Below are positions 1 to 10,492 of a DNA stretch of 64,000 nt, one piece after another. The stretch spans positions 62,422,727 to 62,486,726 of the forward strand of contig JAKGHH010000007.1 in the NCBI GenBank assembly GCA_022828595.1, given 5' to 3'. The DNA is from Nelumbo lutea. Taxonomy: Eukaryota; Streptophyta; Magnoliopsida; Proteales; Nelumbonaceae. Both the position numbers and the translations under genes were made by a program. Every line of letters starts with the position of its first letter. The stretch's first letter is position 1. Below the pieces are notes generated by a model. It was not told the DNA's origin and did no database searches. It was given only the letters and a program-made list of their open reading frames with translations.

Positions 1-1420
1 GTGGCAAGCCACCTGTAGCACAAACCTTTCTTTCTTGACCTCAGTATTCAGCTAAGTACCCAGTTCCGTGCATTCCCTCCTTGGAACCATTCAAACAAGT
101 TTTCTTCTCCTCTCTCCATTTGTCTAACTTGGACATCAGCATCTACATTCAATCCTAACTTGGAGTAGGAGGAGTCTTAAAAGTATTGGCAGTAATTGAT
201 TTTTATTACTTCATGATTTACTGTATAGAGGTCTTCTATTACTTCATAATCTATCTGTGTCACCATTTTTTTTTTTTTTGTAATATTAGGTACTGAATTA
301 CACGGGAGACAGTGTGATAACAAATAACAAGAGTTTTTATGCATAGAAGGTTCTCTCATGAACGTTTAGCCAAATCAATTTATCAATTCTTACAAGTTCA
401 CTTAAAAATACAGAGAATCCACTATCAGGTTCGATTATATGTTTCTTATTAAACCAACAAGAACAAAGTTAATTCAGGTCATATAAGTTTTGTGTTATGG
501 ATGTGAGATTGATAAGTTTGAACTTCAACATCAGTAAACTACATCAAGAAGATAAAGAACCTGAAGGTCCCTCTGCTAACTGTCAAGCATAAGCTTCACC
601 TCAATTAATTTTGAATTGCTGAAATTTGTAAAAGATTAATAAAATTAGGTAACAAATAAGGATTTTGGCTATCTAATTAATGAGTAGGATAAGCAAACAA
701 GCCCCTGGATCAAGCTGGCAGCAGGCGCCATGGTTGATACTCACTATGGACTGATCAGCTCAAGTCCATAAATGCATTCATACCAAAAACCAACAAAACC
801 GAACCAGCATTTTCACCTTCTCGAAAGGGAGCCTAATAGAGATAAAATGAGAAAGCATAGATTATGGTGGTTGTTTTTTATGCATAGAAGACCATATATA
901 GTAACATAAATATAAGATATATGCTGTAAGTGGCTAGAAGGGCTTAGTGAAAACCTAAAAGGAAATGGATCAATATAATTAAAAAATGATTTAAATGCTC
1001 AATGATTTAGTAATGAACATGGTATTAATTAAACATTGTAATAATGAATATAATTCATGTAACCTACTTGGGATAAGGTTTAAATGATTATAAATTGGTA
1101 ATGATGATTTCTTACTAGGTAGTGTAGAAGGCTAAGAGCTCAAGGTCGGGCTGGTTTTATCAGGGAGTAGCAGTGGTCATCAGGCCATATTGCATAGTAG
1201 CTATGAAAAAGCCGGTGGTTTGGGCTGAACCATTGGCCTCTGGCTTTGGTTTAATGATATTGCTGCTCCTTAATTTATGTTGTTGCTTCATGCCTAAAGG
1301 CCCTAAACCAAAGCAAAGTAGAGGTCTTAGGTCTGTCAACAGTGACATGCACATGTTAGGTCCTGTTTTCGGTTATGGTTGAGTTGGCCCCGGGTGTTAT
1401 GTGTCACCTATGCAATCATC
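1..1420. repeat. Segmental duplication, copy 1 (left end cut by the window)
   Basis: This stretch reads almost base for base like 10493-11914. Differences are a few substitutions and one-base indels, plus a cluster of changes around 866-930. Its last 57 bases (1364-1420) are the start of the same LTR that begins at 11858, and it stops at the N gap. On the minus strand, bases 1-156 correspond to the exon-like sequence better kept at 28734-28890, here frameshifted. The rest shows no gene I recognise; a 69-codon plus-strand ORF at 1173-1382 is discussed under rejected items. Confidence 0.9.
1364..1420 (+). mobile_element. First 57 bp of a gypsy LTR, cut by the gap
   Basis: The sequence from TGTTTTCGGTTATGG onward matches the 5' LTR start at 11858 and, less closely, the 3' LTR start at 20870. 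The element itself would lie in or have been lost at the 100-N gap that follows. Confidence 0.75.
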
Positions 1421-1520
1421 NNNNNNNNNNNNNNNNNNNNNNNNNNNNNNNNNNNNNNNNNNNNNNNNNNNNNNNNNNNNNNNNNNNNNNNNNNNNNNNN
1501 NNNNNNNNNNNNNNNNNNNN
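1421..1520. other. Assembly gap, 100 N
   Basis: Exactly 100 N. A round number like this usually marks a gap of unknown length in an assembly. It lies at the end of a near-perfect repeat (1-1420), which is where assemblers commonly fail. Confidence 0.98.
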
Positions 1521-2480
1521 ATAAACTAGTATATATGCAAGTGCTTGCAAGTGACAAATTTTGTGATGATGATGACTGTATTAAAATGTTTCCGAAATTC
1601 TCTACATTTTTTTTCATATTTTTATGTCTATATGCCCAAATGTTTTACATAATTTATATATTTATTGTATAATTTTGTGTTTCTATCTATTTAACATTTT
1701 ATTTTTAAATTATAACTTCACAAGTTGACACATTTGGCCTGGAATTTGGAATTCATCTACTACCAAACAGGAAAACAATTTCACTTTTAGGATAGTTTTG
1801 ATTTATTTTTATTTTATTTATATCATCAAGAAAAAGTTAAAAACAATTCTTAATATGATTAATATAAAATATTAGAGATGTGCCCAAATGTTTTTTACTA
1901 TCTATATTTTCCATATTTTTATATTTTTATCTTTTTTTTAATTTTCATTATTTAATTATGAAAGCAATGGTTGACATATATGACTTGAAAGGTTGAACTG
2001 TTTACTTTCCACCTTGAAAACAATTTCATTTTTGGGTTAATGTTAAATTTTATATTTTGTTTCCAACGTTAATAAATAAATTATTATTTATCACACTTAA
2101 TTATTTTAATATGATTAATATAAATATTATATAGGTTCCTAAATGTTATTTATAAAATTTTGTATTAATTATAGTAATGTTTTTGTGTTATTATAAGAAT
2201 GATTATTAATTTATTACACATTGATATATATATATATTACATTAGAGATGTGTCTACTTTTTCTATATTTGTTATTTATTTATATTTTAATACTTTCTTT
2301 TATAATTATGACATCATGGATTAGCCCACTTGACCTTGACCTGGAATGGTTAAATTGCTTACTCACCACCATGATGGAAAACGGTTCCATTTTTAGGTAA
2401 ATTTTAAAAAACATCTATCTTATATGATTAAAATATTAGCTGTAAATTTGAGTCTATGATATAGTTTATTTGTTTTTATT
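1521..2480. repeat. AT-rich block with three diverged tandem repeat units
   Basis: Three units of about 250-350 bp share the same order of landmarks: a line like 'agatgtgcccaaatg', a T-rich stretch, 'ttgacacatttggcctgg' or 'cttgaccttgacctgg', then 'gaaaacaatttcatttttggg'. The units centre on 1630-1860, 1868-2120 and 2230-2470. I see no ORF of note. It could be an old satellite-like expansion or the remains of a transposon. Confidence 0.5.
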
Positions 2481-2528
2481 TTTTGAAAATAATATCTTAA
2501 ATATAGGATTGAATAAAAGAACAGGAGT

Positions 2529-2820
2529 TAATACCCTAAGATAAGACTTAATGAGAGGGAATTTAATGAGGAGAAATGTAATAATTCAAATTACATTTTA
2601 TGCCCTCAATATTAGAATGGGAACAAATTCAAAAATAGGGGTATTTTAGTCAAGAAAAGGATTTAGTGAATGATTAATGGAAATTAATACTTTAAATATG
2701 AGACTTAATGAGAAGGATTTAAATGGGGAGAAATGTGGCATTTCAAATTACGTTTCCACCCTTGAATTAGACAATGATAAAATTCAATAATTAGGGTAAT
2801 TTAGTCAAACAAAAGTTCCA
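2529..2820. repeat. Two-copy tandem repeat, period about 157 bp
   Basis: The blocks 2529-2660 and 2685-2817 align along their length, sharing 'gacttaatgaga', 'ggagaaatgt', 'ttcaaatta' and 'ttagtcaa'. No coding potential is evident. The remaining sequence to 3060 is AT-rich and featureless to me. Confidence 0.6.
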
Positions 2821-3063
2821 CACAATTATTCACACTTTTAATAATAGTATAAATAAGCATTAACTGAAAAATGTAAAATGACATTTTTGCTATAATTTGT
2901 TTTCTAATTGTTGAGCAAAAGAAGTACTTTTGTGTGTTTTATCAAATAAATAATAATAAATGGAGATATAAAATAACAATTTTATCTTTACATGTTTTTC
3001 AATTTAAACTTTAGAGGGGGCATTTATTGTTCAATAAAAATTCTAGAAGCCAAGAACATCTAT

Positions 3064-3395
3064 TCACATTTTTATAAATAGTATTGATAGATATAGATAG
3101 ATAGAGGATTGGTAAGCGTCAAGACGATTCAACGGATAAAAGACATGAGAAAGACTCATTAAGCATGGAAATGCCTGGGCCTGAGGTGGAGGAAAATCAG
3201 AACAAATTTTAACACAATATTCTTTATTGTAGAAACATAGAGCTTTGCCGTTGGGATCTGATAAGCAACACCAACATTTACCAGCGGTACAAGTGAGCGG
3301 AGCACATTGCAGAATGTGTAGCTTTACACCCTTCTTCTCAATCTCAATACGATGATCCAACCTTGAAATTTGCTCCTTATGGCCATCTTCTTTAC
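3064..3395 (-). pseudogene. ESF1-like cysteine-rich peptide, exon 2 only (pseudogene)
   Basis: Minus-strand reading gives the same mature-peptide pattern as the gene at 7991-8409: eight cysteines including a CWCC core (KCWCCLSDPNG) and the tail QAQAFP. The splice acceptor (gaaacag before the exon) is present. The intron upstream aligns with the intact copy, but its donor reads CTAAGT instead of GTAAGT, and exon 1 with its signal peptide is missing. The normal stop after AFP is lost because a few bases are deleted there, so the frame runs on about 32 codons to a stop at 3064. Loss of exon 1, donor and stop together indicate a dead copy. The assignment to the ESF1/maternally-expressed-gene type rests on the cysteine spacing. 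Confidence 0.72.
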
Positions 3396-3758
3396 CTGTT
3401 TCAATTCCCCACACAATAAAAGTAACAAGAACAGTAAGTTAAGTTAACAATGATGTTGAACAACCCAACTAATTAAGAAAAAATATCAGAGATACAAAAA
3501 GAAAATGAGCTTCGACTTAGGAAGGATAAAGGTTTTTTCTTGGATGATTTTTCCTATTTTATTTTTCCTCTCCATCGAATTGAGCTGTTAAGTGTTATTT
3601 ATTTTTTACTTTTATTTTTATCTTATTTCAAAATGAAAAAAATAACGGAGAGGTACAATTATGCCGTTTAGTTAATTCTTACATGTTATATTCGGGATCC
3701 TATATGAATGACATGTTAAAATTTGAATGGGAGTGCATCCCATCTCACACTATACTAA
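3396..3758. other. Intron remnant and AT-rich spacer
   Basis: The first ~110 bases (3396-3510) align in reverse orientation with the intron of the ESF1-like gene at 8064-8185. From about 3510 the similarity stops abruptly. The rest is AT-rich and shows nothing else I can name. Confidence 0.55.
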
Positions 3759-5749
3759 GGAGGCGTATGGTAAGTCTTTTTCGGAAGATTTTTTAAAAGC
3801 TCAAGACCTCAAAAGACTGATGAGCTTTTATAGATAGATCTTTGAAACCAAAGACCATTTGGTTTCAATTTCTTTCAAAGATCTTCTTAAAAGCTAGAAA
3901 GATCAAAAGACCATTTGGCAAGTATACTTGTCGGTTCGGCCCAACCCGTTATTTTTTGGGCTTGGACATAATTTTAGGCCCACGAGCTTAGGCTTGGGAT
4001 TTAAATACCAAACCCAACTATATTTTGGGCTAATCTCAGGCTTCCTCAAATAAGCCCAGTCGACACTATTACATATAATAAAAAATACTTATGTTATATA
4101 TAATAAATATATGTAATATATTTTTATTAAATTATTATCAAATATTAATATACTATTTAGGAAATACAAATTAGTATATTAATTTATTAAATTATTACTA
4201 AATTAATATAATACTAGTTTATAAAATTCCACAAAAAAATATGACATTTTATGTGCAGATCGATAGGGGTGCTCACTGTTTGGTTAACTGAACCGTGGGT
4301 ATTTTCTTAAACCAAACCGGTAGTACCGGTTTTTGGCAAACCGGTAACTGGAATCAAACTAAAACCAGTCGGTTAATCGGTTAACCACCAGTTCGGTTCA
4401 TCGACTTTTTAGTTTTTACAATATATATTATAAAAAAATATATAAACATATGATAAAAAAGTATTAATATATACAAAATATTATATTTTGTATAATAAAT
4501 AATATATAATACATTATAAATATATATATAATGCATATTTATTAATTTATAATACATAAAAGTATAAAATGTATATAATATACATACATATATATATAAT
4601 GCATAAATATATGTATACCGGTCGGTTTTATTAACCGGCCGGTTTTTTATATTGGTTAACCGAAACCAAACCAAAACCAATTTTTTGGTTGGTTTGGTTT
4701 TTGGATTTTTTTTGCTCACTCCTATAGATCGAGCTTTGGGCTCGGGCTCAAGATCTTGGCTCGGTGGGCAGGCCAAGATAGGGCTTGGGCCTTGACATTT
4801 TCTATTGATAAAGAGGCAAAGTCTGGCCCAAACCCGACCTTTGAACAAGTTTAAACCCCACTATTGGATTAGAAACTCAGTTTGACCCAACTTTCCTAAA
4901 ATTATAAATACCCCCTAAACTTTATTAAAATTACATATAACCTAACTTTTTTCATTTCAATTAATCTATTGTTCATCTTCCCCTCCCTCTCGACATAGCG
5001 GCGGGATGGTGTGCCACCGATCTCTCCTTTCCAGTTTTTCTCTTTTATATTTTTTATCTCTCCCTCTCTTTTATCGATCCCCACTCTCCTTTCTCTCTTC
5101 CACGGATTATAGGAGAGTATAGGAATAATGACCCGAAATGCCTTTTCATCTTCTTCACAGCGGCAATGAACACAGTTCTGACAGCGTAGCAACGACGACT
5201 CCATTCGACCTCTCTCATGATTCGATTCCATCTCTCTCTCTTCCTATCTTTTCCCTTCTTTTTACTTCTTTTTATTCTTCTTTTTTTACCGATTTCCACC
5301 ACCTCTATTTTTTTTCCAACAGCCACTGCTAATCACAGCAATGGTGATCTATCCACTCCATTCCATTTATTTCGTTCTCTCTCCCTCTCTCTCTCCTTCT
5401 ATCTCTCGTTATTTCTCCCTTTCTCTCCCCCCTCTGTTTTTATCACTTCCTCCAGCAGCGGCTGTAAATCATCTACAACTCTGGCCGTAGTAACTCGACA
5501 CTGCATCTGGTTTGAATCCAACCACCTGAAATAACAAGCCTTGATTAGTATTTGTGAGAAGAAGAAGAAGAAAAAGAAGATACCTTCGAGTAGAGAGTTT
5601 CTCTTGAAAATTGTCAATGGGCTCGGGGATTCTTAGATCCAGACTTTCAGTCTAACAGGCTTTAATTAGCCAAATAAAAAAGATCATTTTTGATCTACCG
5701 GGCTTCTAAAATCCCAAAAGATCATTCAAAAAGATTTGCCAAAGAGGCC
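3759..5749. mobile_element. PIF/Harbinger-like non-autonomous DNA transposon with nested insertions
   Basis: The left end starts GGAGGCGTATGGTAAGTC and the right end, read in reverse, starts GGCCTCTTTGGCAAATC. The two run on in parallel for about 40 bases with mismatches ('TTTTT...GATCTTTT'). Both ends are flanked by TAA (3756-3758 and 5750-5752), the 3-bp target type of PIF/Harbinger elements. No transposase is visible. Inside are a hAT-type MITE (4264-4724), a GC-rich 'tcggcccaacccg' repeat pair around 3910-4860, and a CT-rich stretch (5200-5430) that gives meaningless ORFs. TIR identity is imperfect, so the call is moderate. Confidence 0.5.
4264..4724. mobile_element. hAT-type MITE with 8-bp target duplication
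   Basis: The terminal inverted repeats are TAGGGGTGCTCA at the left and, in reverse, TAGGAGTGAGCA at the right. The flanks are CAGATCGA (4256-4263) and TAGATCGA (4725-4732), 7 of 8 identical. The interior is AT-rich with repeated 'ggttaaccgaaacc'-like words near both ends, typical of small non-autonomous hAT elements. Removing it restores a continuous 'gcagatcgagctttgggctc'. Confidence 0.75.
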
Positions 5750-6079
5750 TAATTCAGGAAATGTGGCTTCGTATCTTTGGCTTTCAGACAGTTATTTTGG
5801 GGTTAGAATAAAAGAGAGTTATTTTGGGGGTTACTTAATTAAACACCCTATATAATTTCACATAATTTCTCAAACACCCCAATCGTTTGTATGTTATTAA
5901 GATATCTCTCATAGTTTGCACCTGCTTTACTTAATTCATCGTCCATTAGCCAACTTCTGCAATTCCGTCTAAAAATGATCACCTGACCTCTTTGAACCGA
6001 GTGAAAAATGTAAAAGGGCAATGTCCATTATTTTTATTTCAAAAACACCCCCAACAGTGAACTAATTAATACTAGTTAG

Positions 6080-6330
6080 CAAGTTTTTTAAAATCGAACT
6101 GGTCAGGGGTCCGGTTTTTGGATCAAATGGTCCGATATTTGAATTGAACGGATAGCCTATTCTGACAAAAATAAAAAATAAAAATGGTCAAAACCGTTAG
6201 ACGGTTCAAATGGTTCAACTGCCTGGATCAACAGTTTGCTGACTAAATCAAAGGTTATGGGGTAATGGACCTGACCGATTCCGATTTTTCTGATCTGACA
6301 GTCCAGTCTAATCCAGTTTTGAAAACCATG
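6080..6330. mobile_element. hAT-type MITE, absent from the inverted partner
   Basis: The ends are CAAGTTTTTTAAAATCGAAC and, in reverse, CATGGTTTTCAAAACTGGAT. The flanks are CTAGTTAG (6072-6079) and CTAATTAG (6331-6338), an 8-bp target duplication with one mismatch. The partner copy near 59187 has the site uninterrupted ('actaattagtttt'), which confirms both boundaries independently. Confidence 0.82.
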
Positions 6331-6410
6331 CTAATTAGTTTTGTATAATTCTAGTTTTGACGCGTTCATATTTCCGAAGCGATTGACAAGTAAAAAGATT
6401 CTTATAAAAA

Positions 6411-6986
6411 AAAGGCCAGTAGGAGAAGGATTGTACCATTGTTGTGAATGGTTTGGGTTCCTCAATATTTATCATTTGAGATCAAGGTTGAAACTTTCAC
6501 AACGTATAGGTTGATACCATTTCGGGATGGGTATGATACACAAAATTGTATAGAATTAGACAATTTTGTGTTTTTTCATTCGTATCAGACTGGTAAAGGT
6601 TCGTATTGGCCATATATCGGTCCGTTTCGAAATTGTATCAGCCGTTACAATATGAATTTAATTCCCTCTCTTTTTACTATTCAAATTCAATTCAAATTGT
6701 CTGTCCTCCCTCATTTATATCATTTTTAATTAAGCCAATTTGAGATATCAGTAAAGGCTAATATTATTTCATTAAATACTCATATTCACCTTTAATTAAG
6801 GCATTTAACACATCCTTAAATACTAATTAAGTCAAATAGTTTGTTACCATAAATTGAAGTTGAGAAATTTCGAAGGCAATTATTAGTCCAACAATATGCC
6901 ATACCTTTATTGCTTGGCTTAATAATATGTATTTTGACTTTTTAGTAACCTTTCTTCTCTTGGTGAAGTTTCTCAACAAATGTTAA
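6411..6986. mobile_element. Insertion of about 575 bp, absent from the inverted partner
   Basis: In the partner at 59110-59135 the sequence passes directly from 'cataaaa' to 'ttgattataaaa'; here about 575 bases lie between these points. The insert contains words like 'tgataccatttcgggatgggtatgatac' in two orientations and a 93-codon ORF (6448-6729) with no recognisable domain. Terminal repeats are not clear because the junctions are A-rich. I cannot assign a family. Confidence 0.55.
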
Positions 6987-7944
6987 AATTGATTATTAAA
7001 ATTTGTATAATAATAAAAATTAATAAAGTTATATTGATTTATTTGAAATTAAGTTTTGTATTTATTAACTTATATACATAATAAATGTTATCTAAATCTA
7101 TATATTAGGACTATACACGGGTCAGTTTGGCTCGGTTATATATAATTTTTTGAACCAAATTGATCAATCGAGTTGAGAGCCGGTTTCTTGGTTTAGTCGA
7201 TTTTAGCCCAACAACTAATGACACTCTTGATTTTAACATTTCAGTCCCAATAAAATGTATGTTTGACCTAAAAAGTAGAGCTTTTACATGTGTAATTTAT
7301 GCAGCTTTAACCTAGAAAACTAAATGTAATTGTAAAAGTGGAAAAAGTCAAGATAAAACATCCTAAAATAACATTGGTTAACTGTCAATGGAGTCTTTCA
7401 CACATCAAGCTAGAAAGTAGGCATTTTCAAAAGAAATGAAAAATAATTAATGAAAAGAAAAAGAGAGAAAGGTTTATAATTTTGTTAAATAGCATTAGTT
7501 ACTAAAATAACATTAATTATATAACATTTGAGCGTTTCACAAGTTAGCTAGTAGCCTCGAAAAGAGTGAAAAAGAATTAATGAATAAAACTATAGAAATG
7601 ACTGAATACATTCAGATGTTAAAAACTAAACATAATAAGGCATAACTGGTTCGGGTTGGGTTATTTTCGGTTTACATATATACAAACTGAAAACCAAATC
7701 GACCATTCGATTTATACAAATTGATGAACTGAAACCAACCCAAAACTTTAAAAACCAGCTATTTCGGATCGGTTCAGACCAGTTTAATTGGTTTGCAATG
7801 CAAACCTGACCTAAATACAAATTTGGTTCCAGGTTCCAGTTTTAATTGCATTCCACACATAAATTAAGGATAAGGTTTTGCACTCTACATATTTGTATTG
7901 TAGTCCTTCCAAACTGAGCCTAAGTTAGATTGGCCATGCCTCAC

Positions 7945-7953
7945 TATATAAAG
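7945..7953 (+). promoter_or_regulatory. TATA box of the ESF1-like gene
   Basis: TATATAAAG lies 38 bases before the ATG at 7991. The same box is conserved in the inverted copy at 58247-58255 in front of its exon 1. The spacing to the ATG implies a very short 5' leader of roughly 10-15 bases if initiation is at the usual distance. Confidence 0.65.
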
Positions 7954-7990
7954 CGCATCCAAGATCACACTTTCCACTACAAATTCATCC

Positions 7991-8409
7991 ATGGCAACTC
8001 CCAAGTTCAATGCTGTGTACTTCATTTTCTTCATTCTCCTTAGTCTTTCTGCTCTCTATGAATGTAAGTCCAAGCTCTTGTATATGTTCGTTTTTTTTTC
8101 TTAGTTGAGTTCTTATTAATGTTCAGCATCATTGTTACATTTCTGTTCTTCTTGTTAATTTTATTGTGTGGTGAACGGAAAACAGGTAGAAAAGATGGAA
8201 ATAAGGAGCAAATTTCGAGAATGGATCCTATGGAGATGAAGGGTGGTGTGAAGCTATACATTCCGCCATGTCTTCCATACCAATGTAAACCTAATAATGT
8301 AAAATGTTGGTGCTGCATATCAATTCCCAATGGGCCATGTTGGACCAATAAAGAAGAATGTATCAACGTCTGCCCTCCGCCTTCCCTTCAGGATCAGGCA
8401 TTTCCATGA
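7991..8409 (+). CDS. ESF1-like secreted cysteine-rich peptide (two exons)
   Basis: Exon 1 is 7991-8063, the intron 8064-8185 (GTAAGT...ACAG) and exon 2 8186-8409; joined they give 98 residues. Residues 1-23 form a signal peptide (hydrophobic core FIFFILLSLSAL). The mature part is hydrophilic, then carries eight cysteines in a fixed pattern: PPC, QC, KCWCC, GPC, EEC, VC. This matches plant EMBRYO SURROUNDING FACTOR 1-like/maternally expressed gene peptides, which act outside the cell; members studied in Arabidopsis affect suspensor development. That role is family knowledge, not shown here. A TATA box sits 38 bases upstream and the promoter is shared with the copy at 57981-58209. Splice sites, start and stop are all intact, unlike the two relatives in the window. 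An alternative is another small secreted Cys-rich family. Confidence 0.78.
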
Positions 8410-9441
8410 TAATTAAGCTTTTCTCATTTTTTTTTCTTTCCTCATCGCTATCAACCCATCCTCAATAGTAATAATGTTTAAAATAATGATGGAGTGCTAC
8501 ACTGTTGTTTTGGGTTTTACTCTATGTGATAATCAGATAGCATAAATAAATTTGTAGTCTCTCTCCCTCACTCTACAAGTACTCTTTCGATATCATCTAT
8601 AAAAAACGGACTCTTTGGAAAGATAAACGGTGCAACTTTACTCTGTCGTCAATTCTCCAAACCAGTAGTAAGAAAGATTGGTACCCACATGTGAAATTTG
8701 TTACTACTGTGGAAATCAAGAATTATATATATAGAGAGAGAGACCAATTAATGACTGCAGAAAGTACACGATTTTTGTTATATAAGTAACAGAGATTTGA
8801 TAAGTTCTGTAGTAACTTGAGTAACTATAAGAATGTTGGTGCTGCCACACTCCCATGGTTTATTTAGTAGATAAGGGCAATTTTGCCCTAAATATTAATA
8901 AGAAATAATGTTTTTATAAAATAATTAAAATAAGATAATTTTTTTGGAAAAATATCAAAAAAGGGCAATGATACTGTTCATCATCTTCCTCTGCCTTCCT
9001 TTATATTCATGCCTGCCATTTCAACTGGTCAAGGGATTCCGACTCTCCACCCCGCGTGCCTGAGGCTCCAGAAGTTATCCCTCTGGGTTTGCAAACCTAG
9101 CACCTAGGTCCCTGCAACTCTTCAGAAGTTATCTATCTGGATTTGCAGAGAGATGATTTCAGATACCCAAATAAAACACTCCCCATAACCGTAAGAAAAC
9201 AGTGGGAGAGAGAGGCAGAGAGAGATGATTTCAGATCTGTGGACCTTTCTCCGTTGTTTTCTTTCGTTTTATCTCTCCTCTCTCCTTGACAGACGTAGGG
9301 TTCTGTACGTAAATCAGAACTATAAAAACACCACTTAATAAAAATAAATTAATACTAAATAGTAAAAACTGGGGTCTGCAGCTGACCTATAACACTGTGC
9401 AGAAACGATCGTTACGTTAGTCAATGGCCGTTTTCTTCTTC
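8410..9441. other. 3' flank of the ESF1-like gene; no gene seen
   Basis: 8451-8900 recurs at 28070-28440 ('ggtttaaaataatgg', 'actctttggaaagataaa', 'tctccaaaccag'), so it belongs to the segment duplicated there. The whole stretch is missing from the inverted copy, where 57965 joins what corresponds to 8225 to 9442. 8940-9330 is less AT-rich and includes two copies of 'gagagatgatttcagat' 76 bases apart. I see no convincing exon. Confidence 0.6.
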
Positions 9442-9895
9442 TAACTTCAAAGTTCAATATCTGATTATCACTCTTTTTCTTCATTTTTCTCATCTAAATT
9501 AATCCTTGAGGTGACTGAGAATGGTTTTAAACCCGCTGATCCAACTTTACACTGAGTCTATGTTTGGTTTGAAGGAAAATGTAGGAAAAGGAAAGGAAAA
9601 GTGAGAAAACCGGCCTATACATTATTTATATATGTTTCTCCACTTTTTCCTTTCTTTTCCTATTTTTTCCTTCAAATCAAACACAACCTTAAGTTTTCGT
9701 TTTCTCTTCATTTTTTTCTTGTTTGTAAGACCAAGTTTTAATTCCTTTGGGTGTTCCAAACCGTTGACGGTGGCATAAGTGCTTCTGCAAGCAATTTAGG
9801 GTTGTTTTCAGATTAATTGTAGATTGTTGTATTTGATTTTTACTGCTATTGGAAATGGAAATTGGGATTAAGCATACACCAGTACGTCCTACACA
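9442..9895 (+). repeat. Inverted duplication arm A, second part (partner 57545-57965)
   Basis: Read in reverse, 57545-57965 matches this block, including 'caccgtcaa'/'ttgacggtg', 'ttcctttgggtgttcc' and 'ttaatccttgaggtgactgagaatgg'. It contains a fold-back MITE (9559-9685). Confidence 0.8.
9559..9685. mobile_element. Fold-back MITE, copy 1
   Basis: A hairpin whose arms are TATGTTTGGTTTGAAGGAAA and its near-complement at 9665-9685. Relatives lie at 57731-57850 (in the inverted duplication) and 59526-59646. The interior is GA/CT-rich. I could not settle the target duplication. Confidence 0.6.
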
Positions 9896-10053
9896 AAGGA
9901 TGAAAGCAATTGTAAACAAACCTGAATTAAACAATTTACAAGAAAGAAAATTTATAAATAATAATAAGAATAAAAGGAAACATGTAAATTCAAATAGAAA
10001 ACAAATGATTTGATAAAGCTTGAAATTCTACCAAATTGGCATGAGAACCATAC

Positions 10054-10313
10054 CCTTGCGATCTCTTTGTCCAAATCAATCTCCTTTGTGAAACCCTATC
10101 AACACAAAAACCCAGTTTCAATATATATATTCAAAACAGAAGCATCCTGATCTAGAATAGGGTGGATAAAAACTTTTCCCAGAAATCTTTTTGCCCTAAT
10201 CAGATAAGTGATAAATTATAATTATATGATTGATCACTACAAAGACAAACCTGACAGGCACCAGCTTGGCTGAGAGCCAAGAATAACCACCATGATGAGT
10301 AACGTGTGAGCAT
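10054..10313 (-). CDS. Possible two-exon start of an unknown gene (low confidence)
   Basis: On the minus strand an ATG at 10313 opens 21 codons that look like a signal peptide (core WWLFLALSQAGAC), ending at a GT donor at 10251. After an AG acceptor (gttgatag) an exon of 14 codons (10054-10095, GFTKEIDLDKEIAR) ends at another GT donor. The joined frame is open. I find no further exon downstream. The diverged copy at 28510-28560 has lost this reading frame. It may be the 5' end of a truncated gene or a chance arrangement; I do not recognise the protein. Confidence 0.28.
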
Positions 10314-10492
10314 GATCACCCTGTCCCTGTCCCTGTCTGAATGAGTGAATTCATTCGATTCACTTTATCAAGGTGATTTTGCCCATATTATACACAATAT
10401 TGGGATATGTGCTCTGCATGCTGCACCAATTTTTCTTGAACCGATAACCAACTCTCAGTCTCAAACAATAAATCTTCTATTGTGTTGCTAAT

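Larger units (their letters stand above)
5757..8225 (+). repeat. Inverted duplication arm A (partner 57965-59395)
   Basis: Read in reverse, 57965-59395 follows this stretch: the 'ctttcagacagttattttgggg' start, the 'aaacaccctatataatttcacat' block, the 'acatttcagtcccaataaaa' block, and the ESF1-like promoter, exon 1, intron and first bases of exon 2. This arm is longer because it has two inserts the partner lacks (6080-6330 and about 6411-6986). The duplication resumes at 9442-9895. Confidence 0.85.

Noticed and set aside
1173..1382. 69-codon ORF with a hydrophobic stretch, repeated identically at 11667-11876
   Set aside because: Identity only reflects the near-perfect duplication. Its end lies inside the LTR, and the diverged copy at 29400-29560 is frameshifted, so there is no sign of selection.
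1379..1672. ORFs on both strands running through the gap
   Set aside because: They consist largely of N; meaningless.
5138..5617. Several overlapping ORFs on both strands
   Set aside because: Caused by a CT-rich simple-sequence stretch that lacks stops; low-complexity translations with no domain.
8040..8366. 108-codon antisense ORF over the ESF1-like gene
   Set aside because: It spans the intron and overlaps the gene with clear splice sites and signal peptide on the other strand; a shadow.
9689..9934. 81-codon minus-strand ORF
   Set aside because: It crosses the fold-back MITE and is not open in the inverted copy at 57560-57800.
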